A stretch of DNA of 64,000 nt from Flavobacterium aquidurense (GTDB lineage Bacteria > Bacteroidota > Bacteroidia > Flavobacteriales > Flavobacteriaceae): assembly GCA_900107365.1 (NCBI GenBank), contig FNPS01000002.1, positions 496,001 to 560,000 on the forward strand, read 5' to 3'. Positions within the stretch are counted from its first letter, which is position 1. Each line of letters begins with the position of its first letter. Under the pieces are notes generated by a model that had not been told where the DNA came from, did no database searches, and saw only the letters and a program-made list of their open reading frames with translations. The position numbers and the translations under genes are program-made. Below are positions 33,501 through 40,996 of this stretch, in pieces.

Positions 33501-34290
33501 ATACGGAAATGAGACCGTAAATAATGATGATGAACTAGGCCTAGATTATAACCGTGTTCGTATCAGAAAATTTAATGTTTCAGGTGCAATCAGGCACGTT
33601 GGTCGCTATGGAAGCGAGTTTAGCGTACAACCAATTTTCCAGAGAATGACAGTTGAGGAAACCGAAAACAGATATATTAACATTCCAAACATTGTAAATC
33701 CGGCCGTTTTTGAGAGCCAGAATTATGGTGGTTTAAAAGTAAAATATCTTTTTAAAAATTCCGATTTTGTCGCAAAACCAACTCTAGGAATGGCCTTTAT
33801 GTTGGCAGCTACTTGGACAACGAACTTAAACGAAACCAAACAAAATTTCCCTACACTGGAAAGTATTCTTGGATTTACCTATAAACTGGATAAAAATGGA
33901 AAGTTCGTTCTGGCAACCATTTTAAAAGGAAAAACTATTTTAAACAACAATTATGAATTTTATCAAGGTGCCGCTTTGGGTGGGGATACTGATTTACGTG
34001 GTTATAGAAACGAACGTTTTTTAGGAAATTCGTACTTCTCCCAGAGTTCTGATTTGAGATTTAGCATTGGTAAAATTCAACGAACGGTTGCACCTTTGAC
34101 CTATGGTATTTTAGGTGGGTTTGACTACGGAAGAATTTGGCTTGATGGTGAAGATTCTAAGAAATGGCATCAGGATTACGGAGGCGGGCTTTGGTTAAAT
34201 GCAATCAATGTGATTACCGCAAGAATTTCTTATTTTCAATCTCCTGACGAAAAAGGACGTGTTATTTTTGGAGCGGCATATAGCTTTTAA
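30556..34290 (+). CDS. Lipoprotein: metallophosphoesterase, kinase-like region and Omp85-type barrel
   Basis: 1244 residues. A lipobox (LLLLLNSC) follows the signal. About residues 55-375 form a calcineurin-like phosphoesterase: LVGDAGNADE, VFLGDNIYP, IPGNHDWYSG, LLIHHPLLSNGSHGG, VVSGHDHNLQ, so all metal ligands are present. Residues about 440-750 hold FDMLIGDWDRHSDQWRW and KAIPRDRDQAF, which resemble the catalytic and metal loops of secreted CotH/FAM20-like kinases (inference). About 870-1244 is a surface-antigen (BamA/TamA-like) barrel with DTDLRGYRNERF. A phosphatase/kinase-like pair on an outer membrane barrel is striking; substrate unknown. Confidence 0.8.
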   Translation: MKLFLYNHFITKIKTFSFVTTLLLLLNSCATHKAQYGKNVSAHETENATDTIKIAHTLYLVGDAGNADEEQAQQTLELLHEKLKKANKKSTLVFLGDNIYPKGFPADKNDSQKALAETKLTNQLKLTKGFKGKTIVIPGNHDWYSGIKGLENQSDFVTKYLNDKKAFLPRKSCPIEDVKIDSTATLVTIDSEWFLEDWDNHPTINDNCDIKTREAFFEELESILNKNQEKTVILLIHHPLLSNGSHGGQYSWEKQLFPLEKKIPLPVIGSFINLLRKTSGVSPQDLQNKQYTIYAKRIKTLLQGQKNVIVVSGHDHNLQYINNENITQIISGAGSKSEAARAINPNDFSYGGNGYATLTLFKSGDAKVNFFGNENNHEKMLFEREIIKAKEINWAADIPNKFPPTVTTSIYSAKMTDKGIFHKFLFGQHYRKYYSMPIEARTATLDTLMGGLKPIREGGGHQSVSLRMSDPKGREYVMRAMKKSATVFLQSVAFKDQYVVNDFEQTYAEDFLLDFYTTTHPYTPFAIASLSDQLGLLHTNPVLYYIPKQEGLKEFNSNFGDQLYMVEERPADNHLDGKNFGNPTDIISTDDMMANLHKDEKYSVDEKEYIKVRLFDMLIGDWDRHSDQWRWAEHKIGDKVVYKAIPRDRDQAFPKYDGTLLSILMNVPAIRHMRTFKNKIDNVKWLNREPYPLDLAFLKTTEEKDWIEQAKYIQEHLSDSDIDKAFKNLPKEVQDGTIEDIKRKLKNRKKELQKYASEYSDVLSKTVMIAGTDKKDKFVLNHNAKKSIEIQVYRMKKEGDELIYTKKVTDDKTKNLWIYGLDDADVFEVTGKQKSDIKIRLIGGQNNDTYNIENGTKVIVYDFKSKENTYNLDSKTKTELTDDYDVNLYNYEKPKYNVISGLPNIGYNPDDGVKVGINVNYTVNNFKQNPYTQRHIFNAFYYFATGGLEFNYAAHFPGLLGKWVIDVESLYTTPNFAMNYFGYGNETVNNDDELGLDYNRVRIRKFNVSGAIRHVGRYGSEFSVQPIFQRMTVEETENRYINIPNIVNPAVFESQNYGGLKVKYLFKNSDFVAKPTLGMAFMLAATWTTNLNETKQNFPTLESILGFTYKLDKNGKFVLATILKGKTILNNNYEFYQGAALGGDTDLRGYRNERFLGNSYFSQSSDLRFSIGKIQRTVAPLTYGILGGFDYGRIWLDGEDSKKWHQDYGGGLWLNAINVITARISYFQSPDEKGRVIFGAAYSF

Positions 34291-34292
34291 GA

Positions 34293-34452
34293 AAGGTGCT
34301 AAGGGACTGAGGTTCTAAGATTTTTTTTTATTAGGTTCAAAGTTACAAAGGTTTTTCAGCCACGAATTCACGAATTTTTATTACAAATAATTCGTGAATT
34401 CGTGGCTAACTTTTTTCTTAGAACCTTAGCACCTCAGCATCTTAGAACCTTA
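34293..34452. repeat. Nested hairpin of two octamer-period repeat types
   Basis: Outer arms are TTAGAACC-type arrays: GGTGCTAAGGGACTGAGG onward (34296-34325), then inverted units at 34417-34450 (TTAGAACC, TTAGCACC, TCAGCATC, TTAGAACC, exactly period 8). Inside sits a CACGAATT-type pair: a 19-bp perfect stem between 34358-34376 and 34389-34407. It separates convergent genes, so it may act as a two-way terminator. Confidence 0.8.
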
Positions 34453-34454
34453 AA

Positions 34455-35315
34455 TTATTTTAGTTTAAATTCATAAACGTTTCCTCCTACTTTATTTGTT
34501 TTTTCATCGGCTATAAGCAAGGTATTGTTGTCTTTAAAAACTATGGCTTCTTTTTGGGAGAAGTGATTTAGTTTTATTTCGGTTTGAGTGCCTTTATGAA
34601 ATAAATCACCTTTAAAACCTTTAAACAAGACAATTTTGTCATGGCTTAACAAGACTACTTTTTTACCATCTGGACTTATTGTTGCACTTGTTAACACACA
34701 ATGATTGTAATTATTGCAAGTTTTAAACTCACCAATTTTAATTGCTTTTTGAGTCCCAGGCTTATTTGCTATTTTATAAATAAAAGCCGTTCCATCAAAA
34801 CCTTTACTTCTGTTTTTTGTGAATAAATAAAAATAGTTTTGATATTCAAAAAAACCTTCAACATCATAAAACAGCTCTTTTTTCTTTGGAGGAAATTCTG
34901 TTTGTTCAGGATATGAAAATGAAATTTTATATTCGGCGGAAGCCTGATCTTTATTCAATTCATTTTTGGCCACTTTATAAATACATAAATCTTTACGGGT
35001 ATTGTCGTTGTTGCCAAAATCTCCAATATAAATATTTCCGTTTTTATCTTTGGTAATATCTTCCCAATCTATATTTTTTGCATTTGAAACTGTAATAGTT
35101 TTAGCTAATTTTCCTTCTTGATTTATAGCATAAATAGCATTTTTATTACCGCTATCTTCCAAGGTATAAATTAGTTTCGAATCAGGGAAATAGGTTATTC
35201 CGGAAACTTCTTTTAATTTCTTAGGAAGGGAATAAAGCGTTTTAAAATCACTATCTGATTGCTGTTGACAAGCTAATAAAAAAACAGAAGCTACCAATAG
35301 GAGAGACTTTTTCAT
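34455..35315 (-). CDS. Lipoprotein with beta-propeller-like fold (SdiA-regulated-like)
   Basis: 286 residues. Signal and lipobox (LLVASVFLLAC) then a series of strands: LKEVSGITYFPDSKLIYTLE, NIDWEDITKDKNGNIYIGDF, KKELFYDVEGFFEY, TSATISPDGKKVVLLSHDKI and KEAIVFKDNNTLLIADEKT. This repeats a propeller pattern, with EGI/EAI-type motifs seen in esterase-like or SdiA-regulated families. It would sit on the outer membrane or periplasmic face. Two Cys in FKTCNNYNHCVLT may form a disulfide. No partner gene is evident. Confidence 0.75.
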   Translation of the reverse strand: MKKSLLLVASVFLLACQQQSDSDFKTLYSLPKKLKEVSGITYFPDSKLIYTLEDSGNKNAIYAINQEGKLAKTITVSNAKNIDWEDITKDKNGNIYIGDFGNNDNTRKDLCIYKVAKNELNKDQASAEYKISFSYPEQTEFPPKKKELFYDVEGFFEYQNYFYLFTKNRSKGFDGTAFIYKIANKPGTQKAIKIGEFKTCNNYNHCVLTSATISPDGKKVVLLSHDKIVLFKGFKGDLFHKGTQTEIKLNHFSQKEAIVFKDNNTLLIADEKTNKVGGNVYEFKLK

Positions 35316-35417
35316 AAATATTTTAGTTTAATTAAACCTTTCTAAACTTAAAGTTAAGCATTTCAAATAATAGCTTTGCGAGCTTCGACTAAATCTTAGC
35401 AAACTTTGCTGTTAATT

Positions 35418-35540
35418 TTACCGCAAAGCACGCAAAAGTTTTTTATTGGTATGTTTAGAATTGCTTTAATAAGTTTGCAAAGCTATGTGAATAAAACTTT
35501 GCGCACTTTGCGTAAACCCTTTGCGGCCTTTGCGGTTAAT
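35418..35540. repeat. CGCAAAG-type repeat array with inverted halves
   Basis: The left arm holds CCGCAAAG, CACGCAAA (35418-35442). The right arm (35493-35540) holds the complement (CTTTGCGCACTTTGCG, then CTTTGCGGCCTTTGCGG). Units recur every 8-9 bases. The array is adjacent to the stop codon of the gene at 35541 and to the start side of the lipoprotein. The region 35316-35540 contains no gene. Confidence 0.7.
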
Positions 35541-36593
35541 TTAAATCAGGTTTGTATTTTTAAAGTTACGCGTAATAAATTCAAATGCCGCGAACATAAT
35601 ATGTCCCATTGATTTGGCATTTTTAAATTTCATATCATTGGTATAACGGTACAATTCCATTTTTAGTTGATTCAAATGATCTTCTGTCGAAATGGTATCG
35701 TGGCACATAATGTTTAATAACTTTTTAATTCTATTTTCTGCAGAATGAATACGTTTTGCCAAAATAGCTCTTTCTTCATCTTTATACTGAATAATCGAAC
35801 GATCTTCTAATTTATCTTTTATGAGTTTAATCATCGGATAATTTTCTTTAAAAAATTGCGGGCGATAGACTTTAAAATTCCCTTCATAACATTGTTGGTC
35901 AAAATCAATTGGGCGAATTTTATAAACTACCTGATCAAAATCATGAATTGGAACAATTACATAATTGTACGCGCGCATATCGCCTAAAAGACGAATCATA
36001 CAGCGTTCATTGAATTTTACAAACTCTTTTGCGATCTGGGATTTTTCGGTTTCGGTACAACTATCCAATAAAGTATCCATGAAAACATCACCCGGAATTC
36101 CAATAATGTGCTCTTCGATTAAAGTATCTTTAAAAACTAAAAAGTTGATTTTATCAGGCGAAAGAATATCTTCTAATTCCAATCCGTAAATTCTGGAAGC
36201 ATCTGCTTTTTTAATATAAAAATGAACGTAATTGTCATTGAGAATATTTCGGACTTTAATTCGGAAAGGTTTTGAGTTTCCGAAAGTACAATAATCAATA
36301 GCGTCAATATTTAAAAACTGAATAATCTCACTGTTTCCATCAGAATGCAAAAGCGAATAGATTTTTTTCAGATTTAAATCTATTTCATTTCTTTCAAACT
36401 CGCTGTAATAAACACGAATCCATAAAGTATCCGTTTCATTTTTATCATACACATTTATAGAACCTGCAAATCGCAATAAATCATCATAGAACACAGATAC
36501 TTTCGAGATACGTTCGTAGCGTTCTAAATAACTTAAAAGGGATGGTGTTAAAGGATAAGACGGTTTTTTTAAAACCATTAAAGGTTCGCTCAT
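35541..36593 (-). CDS. Conserved protein of unknown function, possible kinase-like fold
   Basis: 350 residues, no signal peptide or membrane helix. I recognise no family by name. In the middle, RLLGDMRAYNYVIVPIHDFD followed by VYKIRPIDFDQQCYEGN has the order (GD...N...IDFD) of the catalytic and metal-binding loops of protein-kinase-like or HipA/FAM20-like folds; this is suggestive only. The C-terminal 100 residues are helical. It starts divergently from the ABC-transporter genes at 36703. Confidence 0.65.
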   Translation of the reverse strand: MSEPLMVLKKPSYPLTPSLLSYLERYERISKVSVFYDDLLRFAGSINVYDKNETDTLWIRVYYSEFERNEIDLNLKKIYSLLHSDGNSEIIQFLNIDAIDYCTFGNSKPFRIKVRNILNDNYVHFYIKKADASRIYGLELEDILSPDKINFLVFKDTLIEEHIIGIPGDVFMDTLLDSCTETEKSQIAKEFVKFNERCMIRLLGDMRAYNYVIVPIHDFDQVVYKIRPIDFDQQCYEGNFKVYRPQFFKENYPMIKLIKDKLEDRSIIQYKDEERAILAKRIHSAENRIKKLLNIMCHDTISTEDHLNQLKMELYRYTNDMKFKNAKSMGHIMFAAFEFITRNFKNTNLI

Positions 36594-36702
36594 TTTTTGA
36601 ATATCTTTAGTACAAATTTACATCAATCGTATGATATAAATAAATTTAGCGTAACAATATACAAGTTGGATCGTCATACTAAAAACTAAAACCGAAATAA
36701 AT

Positions 36703-37614
36703 TTGGAAACCATACTTACCATTGAAAATCTTAGTAAAAGATACGGGCGTATTCAGGCCTTAAAAAATGTATCTTTTGAAATACAGAAAGGCCGCGTTTA
36801 TGGCATTTTGGGCCCTAACGGAAGTGGAAAATCGACTACTTTAGGAATTGTACTTAGTGTTGTAAACCGAACTTCAGGCGATTATCGTTGGTTTAATGGA
36901 CAAATGCAAACCCATGAAGCTTTAAAAAAAGTAGGAGCAATTATAGAAAGACCCAACTTTTACCCTTATATGACGGCTGAAGAAAACCTAAAACTGGTTT
37001 GCAAAATAAAAAACATCAATTATGCTAAAATCAATGAAAAATTGGATTTGGTGGGTTTAACCGAAAGAAAAGGCAGCAAGTTCAGCACTTTTTCATTAGG
37101 AATGAAACAACGTTTAGCTATTGCATCTGCACTTTTAAACGATCCTGAAATTCTAATTTTAGATGAACCTACAAACGGTTTAGATCCGCAGGGAATTCAT
37201 CAGATTCGTGATATTATTAAAAAAATTGCCTCACAAGGAACTACCATTTTATTGGCATCTCATTTATTGGATGAAGTAGAAAAAGTATGTTCGCACGTCA
37301 TTGTTTTAAGAAAAGGCGAAATTTTATATTCCGGTTCTGTTGACGGAATGTCTGCAAATGAAGGTTTCTTTGAAGTTCAGGCCAATGATAATTTACTTTT
37401 AAAAACAGCCTTACAAGATCATCCTGCGATAGACAGAATCGCTGACGAAGACGGAAAAATTTTGGTGTATTTAAAATCCGAATTATCAGCTTCAGAACTA
37501 AATCAGTTTTTATTTTCTAGAAACATCATTTTAAACCATTTAGTAAAACGCAAAAACAGTTTAGAAGCTCAATTTTTAGAATTAACCAAAAACGCTACCA
37601 TCCAAAAAAACTAA
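36703..37614 (+). CDS. ABC transporter ATP-binding protein
   Basis: 303 residues. Walker A GPNGSGKSTT, signature FSLGMKQRLAIASALL, Walker B ILILDEPTNGLDPQG and the switch His in LLASHLLDEVEK are intact, so the ATPase should be active. The C-terminal extension fits the CcmA-like exporter subfamily. The start codon is TTG 36703 (TTGGAAACCATACTTACC); no in-frame ATG precedes it, and the N-terminus METILTIENLSKRYG has the expected form. The permease is encoded 3 bases later. Likely an exporter of unknown substrate. Confidence 0.95.
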   Translation: METILTIENLSKRYGRIQALKNVSFEIQKGRVYGILGPNGSGKSTTLGIVLSVVNRTSGDYRWFNGQMQTHEALKKVGAIIERPNFYPYMTAEENLKLVCKIKNINYAKINEKLDLVGLTERKGSKFSTFSLGMKQRLAIASALLNDPEILILDEPTNGLDPQGIHQIRDIIKKIASQGTTILLASHLLDEVEKVCSHVIVLRKGEILYSGSVDGMSANEGFFEVQANDNLLLKTALQDHPAIDRIADEDGKILVYLKSELSASELNQFLFSRNIILNHLVKRKNSLEAQFLELTKNATIQKN

Positions 37615-37617
37615 ACC

Positions 37618-38439
37618 ATGAAAAGACTTATCTCTATAGAACTTCAAAAAATCTGGAAAAATAAAGCCAGTCGTATTCTTACTTTAACCTATTTCATACT
37701 ACTTTCATTTATTGCCTTACTTGCATCTATAAAGTTTGATATTGGTCCTTTTAAATTTCAGGCCGCTGAAATGGGCATTTTCAACTTTCCTTTTATCTGG
37801 CATTTCAATACTTATATGGCCGCGTGGCTTAAGCTTTTCCTTGCTATTGTTATTGTATATATGATGGCAAACGAATACAGTTATGGAACTCTAAAACAAA
37901 ATTTAATCGATGGATTAAGCAAAAAAGAATTCATTTTATCAAAGTTTTTAACCGTCGTACTTTTTGCATTGTGTTCTACCGTTTTTGTTTTTGTAATGAG
38001 TTTGATTCTCGGTTTATCTTTTTCATCTTATAATGAATTTGATGTTGTTTTCCTTGACTTGAGTTACCTTTTAGCATTTTTTGTAAAACTAACGGGTTTC
38101 TTTTCCTTCTGTCTTTTCTTAGGCATTTTAGTAAAACGCTCTGCTTTTGCATTAGGTTTTTTATTGGTGTGGTTTATTGTTGAATGTTTTTTAAAATTTA
38201 GTATTTTTCCAAGACTCAATATGGACTATTTTACGCAATTACTTCCGCTGGAAGCAATGTATAATTTAATCATCGAACCTTTTACAAGATTATCTGTAAT
38301 TAGAAACATCGGAAATCAAATAGGACTCGAAAATATAAAAGATTATACAGTTCATTATTCATCAATTTTGATTGTTTTAGTCTGGACATTTTTATTCATT
38401 TACTTCTCCTACAAATTATTAAAAAATAGAGATTTATAG
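37618..38439 (+). CDS. ABC-2 type permease
   Basis: 273 residues with about six membrane helices: FILLSFIALLASI, LFLAIVIVYMMA, then VVLFALCSTVFVFVMSLILG and three more, ending IVLVWTFLFIYFSYKLLKNR. The N-terminal ISIELQKIWKNKASR is typical for ABC-2 exporter permeases such as those of CcmA-type ATPases. Immediately after the ATPase gene (3-base gap), so they form one transporter. No binding protein; the T9SS surface genes follow. Confidence 0.92.
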   Translation: MKRLISIELQKIWKNKASRILTLTYFILLSFIALLASIKFDIGPFKFQAAEMGIFNFPFIWHFNTYMAAWLKLFLAIVIVYMMANEYSYGTLKQNLIDGLSKKEFILSKFLTVVLFALCSTVFVFVMSLILGLSFSSYNEFDVVFLDLSYLLAFFVKLTGFFSFCLFLGILVKRSAFALGFLLVWFIVECFLKFSIFPRLNMDYFTQLLPLEAMYNLIIEPFTRLSVIRNIGNQIGLENIKDYTVHYSSILIVLVWTFLFIYFSYKLLKNRDL

Positions 38440-38452
38440 TATATTTGTTACT

Positions 38453-40792
38453 ATGAATTATATGAAGTTTTTTTTTGTTCCATTATTTATATGCTGCTTA
38501 TCTGTGAAAGTAAATGCGCAATATATATCTATTAATGATCAAAAAACACCGAAGCAGCTCATCGAGGATATTTTAGTTAATAGCTCGTGCGCTGCTGCTT
38601 CAAATTCAACTGGTAAAGGGGATGATTTTAGACCCGGAAAACAAAGTTTTGCTTATTTTAACAGAAACGGAAGCAGTTTCCCATTTGAGGAAGGAATTGT
38701 TTTGGCAACATCAACTGGTCAAAGTGCGATTGGACCATTTGTTAGTGAGTTGATCAGTAGCGACAGTCCTAATTGGATTGGCGACAGTGACCTGGATCAA
38801 ATATTAGGAATTCATTCTATAAATGCCACAGCAATTGAATTCGATTTTATTGCTTCTGCAAACTCACTCAGTTTCAATTATATTTTTGCCTCTAATGAAT
38901 ATCAATATGATTATCCTTGCAACTATTCAGATGGTTTTGCTTTTTTAATCAAAGAAGTTGGAACTTCCGATCCTTATAAAAACTTAGCAGTATTACCCAA
39001 TACAAAAACACCTGTTTCGTCTGTAAATATTCGTCCAAAAATTGAGCCCGGAACCAGACCTGGAGGTATTTCTTATACAGGATGCGAGGCTTCAAACTTA
39101 AGTTATTTCAATGGCCTGAATAGTAGTACAAGTCCCGTAAATTATGCAGGGCAAACTGTAGTAATGACTGCTCAAAGTGATGTAACTGCAGGAAAAACAT
39201 ATCATGTCAAACTGGTAATTGCCGATGATCAAAACAGACATCTGGAGTCAACAATTTTCCTTGAAGCAGGAAGTTTTGCTTCAAAAATTATTCTTGGAGA
39301 AGATCGTACAACTGCCAACAACAATCCTGCTTGCTTTGGAGAAAAAATAGAACTGGATAGTAAACTAAAGGCAACAGATTATACCTTCAAATGGTATAAA
39401 AAAGATAATCCGACTGCAATTCTAGGAACAAATTCAACTTTTGAAGTCAGAGAAACCGGAAATTATAAAGTTGATGCTACAGTTATTGGCACGACATGTA
39501 TATTATCCGGAGAAATTAAAATCGATTATGCTTCTGAAATTCTTTCAACAAATACTCCCCTGCTTCAATGTGACGATGATGCAGATGGAATTTCAATTTT
39601 TGATTTAAGCAAAGTAAATAATACTGTAAAAAATAATATTTCGACTATTACAAATGAAGGATATTATGAAACCTCAGTCGATGCTCAGGGTAAAACAAAT
39701 AAAATTGCAACGCCAAATCAGTATCGCAACAAAGCAAACAATCAGATTGTTTATTCCCGACTTGAAAATGAATTTGGGTGCTTTAAAATTGCTGAAGTAA
39801 CATTACAAATTGCAAATACAACTATAGCAAATCAAAATCCAATAGAAACATGTGACGCAGATGAAATTCAGGATGGTTTTTATCAATTTGATTTGAATAC
39901 GGAAGTAACCCCTCAAATCATTTCCGGATTACCAAATGGACTAACTGTACAATACTATCTAACTGCGATTGATGCGGTGACAGAAACCGGTGCAGTTCCA
40001 AATATCTTTAAGAATACAACCGCTTTCAACCAGACCATTTATGCCAGAGTTATAAATGGCCCTGATTGTTATGATATAACCCCTGTCCCACTTGTTGTAA
40101 ATATTTTTGACCCGCCAAATTTTGAAGAAGAAACGCAATATTTATGCGAAGATGGTGAAATTACTTTAACTGTGGCACCAGGTTTTAATAGTTATTTATG
40201 GAATACAGGAAGCACAGAAAACTCAATACCAGTAGATACTGCAGGTGATTACGAAGTAACTGTAACCAATAATAACGGTTGTAAAAAGACTAAGAAATAC
40301 AAAATAATTCTATCAGAAAAAGCAAAGATAACCGCAGCAGTTATAAAAGATTTTTCTGCTAATGAGAATTCGGTTTTATTGGAATATGCAGGAAATGGCA
40401 GCTATGAATTTTCATTAGACGGGATTTACTTTCAGGATGAACCCCTATTTTCACCAGTAACTCCAGGGATTTACAATGCCATCGCAAGGGACAAAAATGG
40501 TTGCGGACTTTCCAATTCTTATCAGGTAATTGTTTTAGATTACCCTAGATTTTTTACGCCAAACGGAGATAGCTATAATGATTTATGGTACATTAAAAAT
40601 CTGGATCAGCTTCCTGATTATACGATTTCTATTTTTGATCGCTACGGAAAATTATTAAAACAAATGAATCAAAATAGCAGTGGCTGGACAGGTTTGTTTA
40701 ACGGGCAACAATTGCCTGCAGATGATTATTGGTTTAATTTACGTTTTACAGATGGTCGAATTGTTAAAGGACATTTCAGTTTAAAAAGATAA
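38453..40792 (+). CDS. T9SS type B surface protein with choice-of-anchor L domain
   Basis: 779 residues. ATG 38453 opens the frame, but a TATATTTG box at 38440-38447 is so close that ATG 38462 (MKFFFVPLFICCLSVKVNAQ, signal peptide) may be the real start. About residues 30-275 form a choice-of-anchor L domain (LIEDILVNSSCA, FASNEYQYDYPCNYSDGFAF). Ig-like and CHU-type repeats fill the middle. The C-terminus, RFFTPNGDSYNDLWYIKNLD to KGHFSLKR, is a T9SS type B sorting domain (gliding-motility associated). Exported through PorU/SprA machinery and attached to the cell surface. First of three related genes. Confidence 0.9.
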   Translation: MNYMKFFFVPLFICCLSVKVNAQYISINDQKTPKQLIEDILVNSSCAAASNSTGKGDDFRPGKQSFAYFNRNGSSFPFEEGIVLATSTGQSAIGPFVSELISSDSPNWIGDSDLDQILGIHSINATAIEFDFIASANSLSFNYIFASNEYQYDYPCNYSDGFAFLIKEVGTSDPYKNLAVLPNTKTPVSSVNIRPKIEPGTRPGGISYTGCEASNLSYFNGLNSSTSPVNYAGQTVVMTAQSDVTAGKTYHVKLVIADDQNRHLESTIFLEAGSFASKIILGEDRTTANNNPACFGEKIELDSKLKATDYTFKWYKKDNPTAILGTNSTFEVRETGNYKVDATVIGTTCILSGEIKIDYASEILSTNTPLLQCDDDADGISIFDLSKVNNTVKNNISTITNEGYYETSVDAQGKTNKIATPNQYRNKANNQIVYSRLENEFGCFKIAEVTLQIANTTIANQNPIETCDADEIQDGFYQFDLNTEVTPQIISGLPNGLTVQYYLTAIDAVTETGAVPNIFKNTTAFNQTIYARVINGPDCYDITPVPLVVNIFDPPNFEEETQYLCEDGEITLTVAPGFNSYLWNTGSTENSIPVDTAGDYEVTVTNNNGCKKTKKYKIILSEKAKITAAVIKDFSANENSVLLEYAGNGSYEFSLDGIYFQDEPLFSPVTPGIYNAIARDKNGCGLSNSYQVIVLDYPRFFTPNGDSYNDLWYIKNLDQLPDYTISIFDRYGKLLKQMNQNSSGWTGLFNGQQLPADDYWFNLRFTDGRIVKGHFSLKR

Positions 40793-40996
40793 AAAGTCAG
40801 GTACTATCCAATAAAAAGCCTTCTTTATTCCCGTTACTTTTTTATCATTTTTTGGGGTCGCTCAGTCAAAAAAAATCAAAGAATCTTAATTTCAAATATT
40901 TAGGAAGAAAAAATAGTATATTTTTCAAAGAAATTAAAATAAAACTTATTTTTGATTTAGGTGAATCAATCCATGATATTGCCATTACCCGAGCCA

